From Mediterraneibacter butyricigenes (GTDB lineage: Bacteria > Bacillota > Clostridia > Lachnospirales > Lachnospiraceae): 64,000 nt of DNA. The notes beneath the pieces are model-generated. The model made no database searches and was not told where the DNA came from. It was given only the letters and a program-made list of their open reading frames with translations. Below, in pieces: positions 33,285 through 41,462 of the stretch. The first letter of the stretch is position 1. Every line of letters starts with the position of its first letter. The position numbers were made by a program, and so were the translations under genes. The stretch covers positions 1,054,001-1,118,000 of the forward strand of contig NZ_BHGK01000001.1 of NCBI RefSeq assembly GCF_003574295.1, in the 5' to 3' direction.

Positions 33285-33950
33285 TTATTCCACAATCTTT
33301 CCGTCCTCAATGCGGACAATCCGATCTGCAAGGCGGGCAATATCGTTGTTGTGGGTAATCATCACGACAGTTTGCCGGAACTCCGCACTGGTACGCTTGA
33401 TAAGCCCCAGCACCTCGGCGCTGGTCTTACTGTCAAGGTTGCCGGTCGGCTCGTCGGCCAGCACAATAGCCGGTTTGGTAATCAAGGCGCGGGCAATCGC
33501 CACACGCTGCTGCTGGCCGCCGGAAAGATTATTCGGCATATTTTTCAGTTTATCTTCCAGCCCCAGCAGGTGAACAATCTCGTCCAAAAACTTCTGATCC
33601 ACCGTGTCCCCGTCCAGCTCCACCGGCAGGACGATGTTCTCATACACATTCAGGATAGGAACAAGGTTATAGTTCTGGAAGATAAAGCCGATGTTGCGGC
33701 GGCGGAAGATGGTAAGCTGTTCGTCGTTCATTTTCGACAGTTCTTTGTCCCGGACAATCACATTGCCGGAAGTAGGGGTGTCCAGCCCGCCCATCATGTG
33801 AAGCAGGGTGGACTTGCCGCTGCCGGAGGTTCCCACAACGGCCACAAATTCGCCGTCATTTACAGAGAAGTTCACGCCGTCAAGGGCGCGGGTGATATTC
33901 GGCTTTGTGCCGTAATACTTTTTCAGATCAATCGTCTGCAAAACGCTCAT
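33285..33950 (-). CDS. ABC transporter ATP-binding protein 2
   Basis: 221 residues: [69 protein letters not shown] 33950 has AAAGGAG eight bases upstream; the frame stays open through the operator region to 34079, which is not coding. It is nearly identical to ATPase 3 (36049-36714) over its whole length, with changes clustered around residues 75-90, a sign of recent duplication or gene conversion. It drives permease 2. Confidence 0.93.
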   Translation of the reverse strand: MSVLQTIDLKKYYGTKPNITRALDGVNFSVNDGEFVAVVGTSGSGKSTLLHMMGGLDTPTSGNVIVRDKELSKMNDEQLTIFRRRNIGFIFQNYNLVPILNVYENIVLPVELDGDTVDQKFLDEIVHLLGLEDKLKNMPNNLSGGQQQRVAIARALITKPAIVLADEPTGNLDSKTSAEVLGLIKRTSAEFRQTVVMITHNNDIARLADRIVRIEDGKIVE

Positions 33951-33992
33951 ACTCAAAACTCCTTTCAAGGCTTTCTGCCTGTTGATAAGGTC

Positions 33993-34082
33993 ATTGTAAA
34001 ACCCAAATGTCCGCGAAATGTTACAGCGGCCCAAAAATTTCATTGAAAATCGGAGTGAAATGTTACAGCGCTCGGACATTTC
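33993..34082 (-). promoter_or_regulatory. regulated promoter P5 (ATPase 2-permease 2)
   Basis: -10 TACAAT (33998-33993), six bases, direct repeat AACATTTCGCG/GACATTT (34023-34005). Distal palindrome GAAATGT...ACATTTC at 34057-34082. Confidence 0.78.
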
Positions 34083-34105
34083 AAAAATTTTTTTGAGAAA
34101 TGGCG

Positions 34106-34135
34106 AAAAAAGCGGGGCAGCACTCGCCGCCCCGC
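34106..34135 (-). terminator. terminator upstream of P5
   Basis: GCGGGGC/GCCCCGC plus TTTTTT, nearly identical to 30849. It ends transcripts from permease 3. Confidence 0.88.
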
Positions 34136-34148
34136 CGATTCCATACGA

Positions 34149-34193
34149 TTATACTGTCACTTTGATTTGTTCAACAAGAGATTTCATTTTAAC
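34149..34193 (-). pseudogene. leftover C-terminal tail of an older permease
   Basis: The minus strand reads VKMKSLVEQIKVTV and stop, matching the end of permease 2 (KKQSLIEQMRAME). The stop is followed by the same GTATGG and terminator as in permease 2. It lies just beyond the stop of permease 3, which has its own tail (SVVERIKAIE). An ancestral permease was probably replaced, leaving this end. Confidence 0.6.
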
Positions 34194-34213
34194 GAAACTT
34201 TAGTTACATTGAT

Positions 34214-36034
34214 TCACTCAATCGCTTTAATACGCTCTACTACAGACTGCTTCGCTAAAATGTGTCTTTGATACACTGTTACTACTATATGAACCACAAA
34301 AACAAGCACGAAATACAGGAGTAGAAACGGCCACGGGAAGCGATAGGAAATATAGGATAATCCGGGTATTTCTGCGATCTTGTTGCATAAAAGGAACCCC
34401 AGCGGTATGCCTACCACACAACTCCCTATTAAACTACCAAAAAAATAAATCCTGTTTTCTGCACTCTGTGTTTGATAAATTTGTACTTTCGTCATACCAG
34501 CGGCCTCTAACAGCGCATAGTCATGGCGGCGTATAACGGTGTTTGTAATGCAAGTATTAAGCAAATTGACAAAAGCAAACAAACATATCAACACTATCAC
34601 TGCTGTAACAACAATTTTGGCGTTATAAAAATACGCCTGATATTCAGATAAATCATCCGCAAATATGGAAGTATTTATACGGTTATCCGAAGCCACCAGT
34701 GCCTTAATTTCCTCAACAGCCTGTTTCGTTTGCATATCTTCAGTACAAATGTACCATGCCAGATCACAATTTATTTCTGCTAAAAAGTCCAGATATTCAG
34801 GGGTCGTATAGAATACGCTACCTTTGTCCTTATTTTCGATGAAACCACATACTGAAAAATCAATTTCTTTTGTAGACATTCCCGTATTTACTGATGCGGA
34901 AAAATGATCTCCCAAACTCAGGGAAAGACCTGTTTTTTCATAGTAAGGAGAGGCACGATTTATCACAATCGGAATAGTGCTGTTTGTATTTGGAGAATAA
35001 GGCATATCACCCTCAACCAGTTGGGTTTCAAAACTGGTTGTGCCGACAATACTATTGATGGATAGTTCATATCTATTCTCAGGTTGACCGGGAACGACGA
35101 TCTCACAATCTAATTTTTTGGATGGATAAATTTCTGTTACACCAGAGATATTTTCAATCTGCGCTTTCAATTCCTCCGTAAAAGGACTATCTTTCATCAG
35201 TTCAAGAGTAGCGTTTTCGGCAGCTGTTGAGTTCAGTTTAAGATAAATGCTGCTGTTTTCATAATACGGTTGCCGGACAAGCTCTTTTATATCAATAGCC
35301 GAAACTACCGAAAAGACTACAAATACAAGGACTCCGCTCAACACAAGGGATAGCAGCGTATAAAATGCCTTTTTACGGTTACTGAAAAAGTATTTTTTTG
35401 CCAAACCATTAGGATTGATACGACTGCTTTTTTTGAAAATTTTAGCTGATTTTATTTCCTCTGTCCTCAATGCCGCCATAGGGGATAAAGACGCAGCCAG
35501 TTTTGCCGGTGTACGGAATGACCAAAAAACAATGAACCATACAAAAGCACCGGAAAGCAATGTGCAGGCCACACTGGGCACCAAATATAATTTCAAGGGT
35601 AATACACAATTAAAAAGAAAACCCAATAGCAAACCGCCTAAAATATACTTCCAAGATAACTGTTTTCGCTCGTTATGAATGACTGCTTTGATCTGTCGGT
35701 AGGTCGCTCCCACAGTCCTCAACTGTGCAAATTCTCGTGTGCGCTGTAATATGGAAATATACATGATATTTTTAATAGCGATTCCTGCTGTGAGTAGCAG
35801 AACAATAGCAATCCCCAAAATTACACTAAGTATTTCCTGTGTGTTATCGACACGAGAGATTATCTGTGTATCTATTGTGGCATTACAAAGTAAGATAGTC
35901 GAAAATGCTAACAATAGAGAGGCAATAAACATGATAATCCCTGCGAGGAAATTTCGTTGTTTATTTGCGGATAGACTTTGCGTCGCTAATTTTTTCTCCA
36001 CTTTGTGAGTATCATTCTCAAAAGGCCATGTCAT
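34214..36034 (-). CDS. FtsX-type ABC permease 3 (first outside domain missing)
   Basis: 606 residues. It starts MTWPFENDTHKVEKK. After the first helix (residues 28-50) only about 15 residues separate it from the next helix, so the first extracellular domain found in permeases 1 and 2 is absent. Then FAQLRTVGATYRQIKAVI. The second half keeps a loop of about 200 residues and DYALLEAAGMTKVQIYQT. It shares the ribosome site and first codons with permease 2 but is otherwise diverged. It pairs with ATPase 3. It may be a shortened sensor-type permease rather than a pump. Confidence 0.85.
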   Translation of the reverse strand: MTWPFENDTHKVEKKLATQSLSANKQRNFLAGIIMFIASLLLAFSTILLCNATIDTQIISRVDNTQEILSVILGIAIVLLLTAGIAIKNIMYISILQRTREFAQLRTVGATYRQIKAVIHNERKQLSWKYILGGLLLGFLFNCVLPLKLYLVPSVACTLLSGAFVWFIVFWSFRTPAKLAASLSPMAALRTEEIKSAKIFKKSSRINPNGLAKKYFFSNRKKAFYTLLSLVLSGVLVFVVFSVVSAIDIKELVRQPYYENSSIYLKLNSTAAENATLELMKDSPFTEELKAQIENISGVTEIYPSKKLDCEIVVPGQPENRYELSINSIVGTTSFETQLVEGDMPYSPNTNSTIPIVINRASPYYEKTGLSLSLGDHFSASVNTGMSTKEIDFSVCGFIENKDKGSVFYTTPEYLDFLAEINCDLAWYICTEDMQTKQAVEEIKALVASDNRINTSIFADDLSEYQAYFYNAKIVVTAVIVLICLFAFVNLLNTCITNTVIRRHDYALLEAAGMTKVQIYQTQSAENRIYFFGSLIGSCVVGIPLGFLLCNKIAEIPGLSYISYRFPWPFLLLYFVLVFVVHIVVTVYQRHILAKQSVVERIKAIE

Positions 36035-36048
36035 AGCCTGCCACCTCC

Positions 36049-36714
36049 TTACTCCACAATCTTGCCGTCCTCAATGCGGACAATCCGATCTGCAAGACGG
36101 GCAATGTCGTCATTGTGCGTAATCATCACAACAGTTTGCCGGAACTCTGCACTGGTGCGCTTGATAAGCCCCAGCACCTCGGCGCTGGTCTTGCTGTCAA
36201 GGTTGCCGGTCGGCTCGTCGGCCAGCACAATAGCCGGTTTGGTAATCAGAGCGCGTGCGATAGCCACACGCTGCTGCTGTCCGCCGGAAAGATTGTTCGG
36301 CATGTTTTTCAGTTTATCTTCCAGCCCCAGCAGATGAACGATCTCGTCCAAAAACTTCTGATCCACCGTGTCCCCGTCCAGCTCCACCGGCAGGACGATG
36401 TTCTCATACACATTCAGAATAGGAACAAGGTTATAGTTCTGGAAGATAAAGCCGATGTTGCGGCGGCGAAAGATGGTAAGCTGTTCATCGTTCTTCTTTG
36501 CCAGTTCTTCGCCCCGGACGATCACGGTTCCGCTGGTGGGAGTGTCCAGCCCGCCCATCATGTGAAGCAGGGTGGACTTGCCGCTGCCGGATGTTCCCAC
36601 AACGGCCACAAACTCGCCGTCCTCCACGGAGAAGTTCACACCGTCAAGGGCGCGGGTAATGTTCGGCTCTGTGCCGTAATACTTTTTCAGATCAATCGCC
36701 TGTAAAACGCTCAT
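36049..36714 (-). CDS. ABC transporter ATP-binding protein 3
   Basis: 221 residues with all motifs: [53 protein letters not shown] 36714 with AAAGGAG. It differs from ATPase 2 at few positions (for example TEPNI for TKPNI, GEELAKKND for DKELSKMND). It is encoded from promoter P6 and followed 14 bases later by permease 3. It could also serve permease 4, which has no ATPase in its own transcription unit. Confidence 0.93.
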   Translation of the reverse strand: MSVLQAIDLKKYYGTEPNITRALDGVNFSVEDGEFVAVVGTSGSGKSTLLHMMGGLDTPTSGTVIVRGEELAKKNDEQLTIFRRRNIGFIFQNYNLVPILNVYENIVLPVELDGDTVDQKFLDEIVHLLGLEDKLKNMPNNLSGGQQQRVAIARALITKPAIVLADEPTGNLDSKTSAEVLGLIKRTSAEFRQTVVMITHNDDIARLADRIVRIEDGKIVE

Positions 36715-36756
36715 ACTCAAAACTCCTTTCAAGGCTTTCTGCCTGTTGATAAGGCT

Positions 36757-36847
36757 ATTGTAAAACCCAAATGTCCGCGAAATGTTACAGCGGCCAAAAA
36801 ATTTCATTGAAAATCGGGGGTGAAATGCTACAACGCTCGGACATTTC
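36757..36847 (-). promoter_or_regulatory. regulated promoter P6 (ATPase 3-permease 3)
   Basis: -10 TACAAT (36762-36757), six bases, direct repeat AACATTTCGCG/GACATTT (36787-36769). Distal palindrome at 36822-36847. Confidence 0.78.
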
Positions 36848-36854
36848 AAAATTA

Positions 36855-38888
36855 TTATTCAACTACCCTTAATCGAGCTACAATACTTGTTTTTCTAAAA
36901 TAGCGAAACGAAACATGAGGAACTATAATCGCCACAACGCAAATAACAATTCCCTCTAATATCAACGGGAAAATCGTAGGCTGTATTGTAAACAGCCATA
37001 AGTCAGGTTGATTAAAGAAAGTAGGAAGAATTGTATTTGCAACAATAAGAGAGAGAGGTAAACCCATTACACAAATCAGAAATGCGTAAAACAATCCCTC
37101 CAATACGGTCAATTTGTTAATTTGTTTTTTCGTCATTCCGATGCTCTCTAATGTAGCAAATTCCCGTTGCCGGTTTATAATGCCCGTTATAATGATGTTG
37201 GAAAAATTCACAAGCCCGATACTTCCTAATAGAAACCCAATAAGGCCACCTATGATAAAAATAGTTTGTTTTAATCCATTCATAGTTTGTGCCAATGTTT
37301 CAGACGATGCGTATTCAACGGTAGGCAAAGAATTGATGTACTCGGTCGCTGGCAAAAAGTGTTCTTTTTCCACATCAAACACATAACTCATTATGGCTGG
37401 ATTGTTATACAATTCCACAAACATCTCATTACTCATATAAAAAATAGGACAATCGCCGCCAACATCAGTGTAGCCAACATTCTTACCCGGAGATTCTACC
37501 AATGAAAAATCAACCACTGCACGCGCAATTACCGAAACCGTTTTATAAGGCAATCCATCTTTGTAAATGGTAACTTCCTGATTGAGCGGACAAAGAAATT
37601 CAGGAGATTCATTTGGGTTGATCGCTGAAATTTCTATAACATAGTTTCCACTTTCCAAATATGAGGTTAGTTGCTGTATATCTGTTTCTCCCTCAATGAA
37701 ATTCAATTTAGGAAGTATTGATTTTTCTACCCCGTAAATATTGCAAAGAGGTCGATAATCAACACCGAGTTTTACTGGATAAGTTCTGCCATCAACCATA
37801 CCACTTCGTATAAGGTGATTATCTTCTGTGTATTCGTCTAATACTTCCGTGACCAAACTACCATAATCATAAGTAACACTGACATCATCCAAAGTGTTTT
37901 TATAAATTCGACTTCCGTTCAGCACAGGAATATTATTTTCAATATCAGATATGATTTCATTACTAACAGAATCATCTTTAAATCGAAAACCTTGCACATT
38001 AGAAAATGTGTTTGGGCTTGCCACAACAAAATCAAATGAGGTAACAGAAGATACATATTTTTTAACATCAACACTATTTCCGATTGCGATTGCACTGTTT
38101 AGGAGAATAATGCAGAGTATCATGGATAAGACGATAAATATGGTACGCTTTGAATTTCTTCTTAAATTTCTCCATGCCATTTCTGTTATTCTATTCTTAA
38201 ACGAAAGACGATTCTTGTTGGCACTATGATAATTGTCTTTTTCATAGTATCTAGTTGCCTCAATGGGCGAAATCGTAGCTGCAATTTTGAATGGTTTCTT
38301 TATACTCACCCAAACAGTAATCGCACTAAATATCCCGGCAACGACAAAAATAATAGGATTAAAACTCAAGTTCACAGAAAGATTGTGATACTCGCCTTTC
38401 ATAAAATTAAGAATCCACGGAAGCATAAGTATTCCTACTATATATCCTAAAATCAACCCAATAGATATAGCAATTATAGACAGCCAAAATGCTTGCTTAT
38501 AAACAATTCGCTTGATTTGCTTCTCCGTTGTTCCGATTGTTCTTAATAAGCCATATTTCTTTATTTCTTGAACAACAGAAATCTCAAAAATATTGCGAAT
38601 GAGCAAATAGCCCGTTATTACAAAAATCATAATAAAAAACAGGGCTGCTATTATGGCAATCCAATTTACAGATGTACCAGTGGACGGGCTGGTTCCCCTA
38701 ATTTGCAAAATAGTTGTCTGTATAGACTGGATCGCTCCAACACATAAAGTCGTTACAGAAGTAAAAAGCATTGATGTTAAAACGATTGCTATTACAGCAA
38801 CAATATTTCGTAATTTGTTGGCTTTGAAGCTTCTTTGCGCCAGCTTCTTTGTAATGGCGCTGGTGTCATTTTCAAAAGGCCATGTCAT
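36855..38888 (-). CDS. FtsX-type ABC permease 4 (first outside domain missing)
   Basis: 677 residues. It starts MTWPFENDTSAITKK, almost as permease 2. A helix at 28-48 is followed by a loop of only about 35 residues (QTTILQIRGTSPSTGTS) and the next helix, so the first outside domain is lost. Then KKYGLLRTIGTTEKQIKRI. The second half resembles permease 1 (QREFATLESIGMTKKQ; FFNQPDLWLFTIQP). ATG 38888 has GGAGGTG before it; the frame upstream runs through the operator. It is expressed from its own promoter P7 without an adjacent ATPase in the same unit, so it probably borrows one. Confidence 0.85.
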   Translation of the reverse strand: MTWPFENDTSAITKKLAQRSFKANKLRNIVAVIAIVLTSMLFTSVTTLCVGAIQSIQTTILQIRGTSPSTGTSVNWIAIIAALFFIMIFVITGYLLIRNIFEISVVQEIKKYGLLRTIGTTEKQIKRIVYKQAFWLSIIAISIGLILGYIVGILMLPWILNFMKGEYHNLSVNLSFNPIIFVVAGIFSAITVWVSIKKPFKIAATISPIEATRYYEKDNYHSANKNRLSFKNRITEMAWRNLRRNSKRTIFIVLSMILCIILLNSAIAIGNSVDVKKYVSSVTSFDFVVASPNTFSNVQGFRFKDDSVSNEIISDIENNIPVLNGSRIYKNTLDDVSVTYDYGSLVTEVLDEYTEDNHLIRSGMVDGRTYPVKLGVDYRPLCNIYGVEKSILPKLNFIEGETDIQQLTSYLESGNYVIEISAINPNESPEFLCPLNQEVTIYKDGLPYKTVSVIARAVVDFSLVESPGKNVGYTDVGGDCPIFYMSNEMFVELYNNPAIMSYVFDVEKEHFLPATEYINSLPTVEYASSETLAQTMNGLKQTIFIIGGLIGFLLGSIGLVNFSNIIITGIINRQREFATLESIGMTKKQINKLTVLEGLFYAFLICVMGLPLSLIVANTILPTFFNQPDLWLFTIQPTIFPLILEGIVICVVAIIVPHVSFRYFRKTSIVARLRVVE

Positions 38889-38918
38889 AGTTGTATCACC
38901 TCCATATTTGATAAGGGT

Positions 38919-39008
38919 ATTGTAAAACCTAAATGTCCGCGAAATGTTACAGCGGCCCAAAAATTTCATTGAAAATCGGGGTGAAATGTTACAACGCTCG
39001 GACATTTC
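38919..39008 (-). promoter_or_regulatory. regulated promoter P7 (permease 4)
   Basis: -10 TACAAT (38924-38919), six bases, direct repeat AACATTTCGCG/GACATTT (38949-38931). Distal palindrome at 38983-39008. Confidence 0.78.
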
Positions 39009-39009
39009 A

Positions 39010-39052
39010 AAAAAAATTTACGGCGGGCAGCCGGAAATGGCCGTCCGCCGCA
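39010..39052 (-). terminator. terminator after kinase 2
   Basis: GGCGGACGGCC pairs with GGCTGCCCGCC around a short loop, followed by an A/T run ending in eight T on the minus strand. Confidence 0.85.
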
Positions 39053-39054
39053 TT

Positions 39055-40086
39055 CTATTTTGTCGGCAGCATAATGGAAAATTCCGAGCCCTTGCCCGGC
39101 TCTGAAACCACTTTGATATAGCCGCCTTGCCGCGTTACGATCTCGCGGGCCAGATACAGTCCAATGCCCACGCCCTGCTGTTCGTGTACTTCTTCCTCAC
39201 GATAAAAGCGCCGGAAGATAGCAGCCTGATTACTTTCGGAAATGCCCTTGCCGGTATCGGCTACTTTGATCTCCACATACATTTCCCACGGTATCACCGA
39301 CACCGTAATTTTTCCACCTGCCGGAGTATACTTCACCGCATTGTCCAACAGGTTAAAGAGGGCTTCGGATGTCCACTTGCTGTCATGGGAAAAGGTCAAA
39401 TTCTCCGGGCAGTCCACAGATACAGCGATTTTCTTTTTTTCCGCTGCATACACGATCCCACTCATGGCTTGCGCCACGGTATCAAAGAGGCAGACCGGTT
39501 TCTTATTCAACTGGATTACGCCCGTTTCCAACCGTGAGGTTTTCACAAGAGCCTGAAAGAGAAAGTCCAGTTTATCTGTCTGGGTGCGGATTCCACGGAT
39601 AAAATCGGTACGCTCCGCCTCGGTCATAGGCTTTTCCAGCAGGGTGTCCGTCGCCATTTTCAGATTGCTTACCGGCGTTTTTACCTGATGGGAAATATCC
39701 GATACAAGGGTTTGTAACTCCTGCCGTTCCTCGTCCACCCGGCGACGGTTCTCCTGCATGATTTGGTAAAGTCTCGCCAGCCGGTGCCCGATTCTGGCGA
39801 GCTGGGTTTCGCTGTCCTCTGGCCGCTGGGGTGCTTCATTTCCGGCGATCATGTGGTCTAAGGTCTGGCACAGGTCAGTGGTAAACTGCGACAGTCGCTT
39901 TCCAAACGCCTGCGTCAGTACAAAAATCCCTACAATGGCGCACAGCAGCAGCGCCCCGCCTGTCAGCAGCACCGCAATCTGTTTTGTCACAAGAAAAAGA
40001 GCTATGGTGATCCCGGACATGGAGAGGACAAGCTCCATTGCCACCCGGCCAAACAGCCGCTTTACCGAGAGGTTTTGAAACTTCAT
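39055..40086 (-). CDS. sensor histidine kinase 2
   Basis: 343 residues, the same length and plan as kinase 1. Two membrane helices (about 17-37 and 40-62), DISHQVKTPVSNLKM, NLLDNAVKYTPAGG, DTGKGIS, GVGIGLYLAREIV. ATG 40086 overlaps the regulator stop (ATGA). There is almost no outside loop, so direct ligand binding outside the cell is unlikely; sensing in the membrane or through one of the permeases fits. It partners response regulator 2. Confidence 0.92.
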   Translation of the reverse strand: MKFQNLSVKRLFGRVAMELVLSMSGITIALFLVTKQIAVLLTGGALLLCAIVGIFVLTQAFGKRLSQFTTDLCQTLDHMIAGNEAPQRPEDSETQLARIGHRLARLYQIMQENRRRVDEERQELQTLVSDISHQVKTPVSNLKMATDTLLEKPMTEAERTDFIRGIRTQTDKLDFLFQALVKTSRLETGVIQLNKKPVCLFDTVAQAMSGIVYAAEKKKIAVSVDCPENLTFSHDSKWTSEALFNLLDNAVKYTPAGGKITVSVIPWEMYVEIKVADTGKGISESNQAAIFRRFYREEEVHEQQGVGIGLYLAREIVTRQGGYIKVVSEPGKGSEFSIMLPTK

Positions 40087-40775
40087 TTTGCCTCGCCTCC
40101 CGTCCATTGATACCCCATGCCGTAAACGGTCTTGATGTAGGGTGCGCCGCCGTCGGCTTCAATCTTGCTGCGAATACGGCTGATGGAGGTTGTCAGGGTG
40201 TGTTCGTCCACAAACCGCTCGTCTATATCCCACAGCTTTTCCAAAAGCTGCCCACGGGTCAGCACTTGCCGGGGATTTTTACGAAACAGGTTCAGCATTT
40301 TGTACTCCATCGGGGATAGAGTCAGGGGCTTGCCGTTTAAGGAAGCCGTCTGCTCCGAGAAGTCCAGAAACAACCGCCCGTCGTCGTAAATGTCCTTGGC
40401 CGGTTTGTGGTGTTCCAGCATGGCGAACATGGCTTTGATTTTCCGCTGCAAGGCCCCAATCACAAAGGGCTTTGTGATGTAGTCCACCGCGCCCACCTCA
40501 TAACCCCGTATCTGGTCGCTCTCCTGATCGTTGGCGGTCAGGAATATTACGATGGTGTCCGGGTGCTGAGGCTTTATTAGCTTGCACAGCTCAAAGCCGT
40601 TCCCGTCCGGCAGGTTGATGTCCAGCAGCACTAAATCAAATTCCCGCTGGCGGATGGCGTCGGCTGCGGTTCTGGCATTTAGGGCAGAAGTCACGCCATA
40701 GCCGTCTGCGGTCAGGTTATAGGCCACCATCTTATTCAAAAAACTGTCGTCCTCGACAATTAAAATCTGCTTCAT
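40083..40775 (-). CDS. OmpR-family response regulator 2
   Basis: 230 residues: IVEDD, phospho-site DINLPDGNG, KPF switch, winged helix with RQVLTRGQLLEKLWD and KTVYGMGYQWTGG. ATG 40775 has GGAAGTGAGG before it. Its likely sites are the AACATTTCGCG/GACATTT repeats at P5-P8, including its own promoter. P4 has a variant. The inner bases differ from those of module 1, so the two systems should not cross-talk strongly. Confidence 0.93.
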   Translation of the reverse strand: MKQILIVEDDSFLNKMVAYNLTADGYGVTSALNARTAADAIRQREFDLVLLDINLPDGNGFELCKLIKPQHPDTIVIFLTANDQESDQIRGYEVGAVDYITKPFVIGALQRKIKAMFAMLEHHKPAKDIYDDGRLFLDFSEQTASLNGKPLTLSPMEYKMLNLFRKNPRQVLTRGQLLEKLWDIDERFVDEHTLTTSISRIRSKIEADGGAPYIKTVYGMGYQWTGGEAK

Positions 40776-40803
40776 ATCCTCACTTCCTTTGCTTTTTGCA
40801 GAT

Positions 40804-40834
40804 AGTATAACAGGCAAATGTCCGCGAAATGTTA
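40804..40834 (-). promoter_or_regulatory. regulated promoter P8 (two-component system 2)
   Basis: -10 TATACT (40809-40804), six bases, direct repeat AACATTTCGCG/GACATTT (40834-40816). The upstream ACATTT sits exactly 17 bases from the -10, at the place of the -35 box, so the promoter should depend on the activator. Confidence 0.8.
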
Positions 40835-40923
40835 CAGCGGACGGATTTCTTCAAAAAAATTTCCATCTATATTATAAGTTGATCCAGTTAGTGATACAAG
40901 GATGGTATTCAAGTCTTTATTAA

Positions 40924-41022
40924 AAATCGGCATAATCAAACCTATCAACCGGTATAATAAGGTTATTCCTTTGTGCAAATCGGCACGATAGAATATACTT
41001 GAGGTGGATGATTATGCCGATT
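40924..41022. promoter_or_regulatory. inverted and direct repeats around the xre promoter
   Basis: AATCGGCATAATCA (40924-40937) is the exact reverse complement of TGATTATGCCGATT (41009-41022), which covers the xre start codon. AAATCGGCA also recurs at 40976-40984, between the -35 and -10. This suggests three XRE half-sites and self-control. Confidence 0.55.
40970..40999 (+). promoter_or_regulatory. xre promoter
   Basis: TTGTGC (40970-40975), 18 bases, TATACT (40994-40999), about 15 bases before the xre start. Confidence 0.5.
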
Positions 41023-41370
41023 GATGATTTGACTGCTTTTGGGCAAAAAATGCGAGAAGCCCGAAAGAAAAAAGACCTGACACAGCAGGAACTTGCGGAT
41101 CTGAGCCATGTTTCTGTAAAGCAAATCGCCAATATCGAAAAGGGGAAAATGAATCCTTCTTATTTGATTTTAAGAGCATTGGCAAAGGTCCTGCACATCT
41201 CTTTAGATACGCTTATAAATCCAGATATTTCTCTGGAAGATGAAGGTGTCAATCAGATGAAAATGCTTTATTCCAGCTGTCCGCCAGAAATGCGTGGCAC
41301 CCTGTTACATCACACCCAGGAAACGGTGAAAGAACTGACAGAGTTGTCCGAAAAATTTGAAATGAATTGA
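41014..41370 (+). CDS. XRE-family transcriptional regulator
   Basis: 118 residues. N-terminal Cro/C1 helix-turn-helix: DLTQQELADLSHVSVKQI, then IEKGKMNPSY. A C-terminal helical part has SSCPPEMRGTLLHHTQETV. ATG 41014 is nine bases after GAGG; ATG 41008 is too close. It is one of only two plus-strand genes and lies divergent to the two-component system, at the border between cargo and conjugation region. Tn1549-like elements often carry such a regulator near the relaxase. It probably represses transfer or its own gene. Confidence 0.85.
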   Translation: MPIDDLTAFGQKMREARKKKDLTQQELADLSHVSVKQIANIEKGKMNPSYLILRALAKVLHISLDTLINPDISLEDEGVNQMKMLYSSCPPEMRGTLLHHTQETVKELTELSEKFEMN

Positions 41371-41371
41371 G

Positions 41372-41412
41372 CCAGTGAGTGAAATTTAACGATTCTCTCA
41401 CTGGTTCTTTTC
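41372..41412 (+). terminator. xre terminator
   Basis: CCAGTGAG and CTCACTGG with a 17-base loop, then TTCTTTT. Confidence 0.7.
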
Positions 41413-41462
41413 AATTCCTGAGAAAAGAGGCAAGCAATGCCTGTGTTAATACACACAGACCC

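Noticed and set aside
33951-34079. N-terminal extensions of ATPases 2 and 3 and permease 4 (similar 'RCNIS' peptides)
   Set aside because: The shared peptide is only the translated operator repeat; good ribosome sites sit before the internal ATGs at 33950, 36714 and 38888.
24152-40834. Spaced repeats of the cargo as a CRISPR array
   Set aside because: The repeats are few, lie at promoters hundreds to thousands of bases apart and vary by module; there are no regular spacers or cas genes.
24326-40834. A vancomycin-resistance (vanB) cargo as in Tn1549
   Set aside because: The cargo site holds ABC permeases, ATPases and BceRS-like two-component systems; no ligase, dehydrogenase or D,D-peptidase gene is present.
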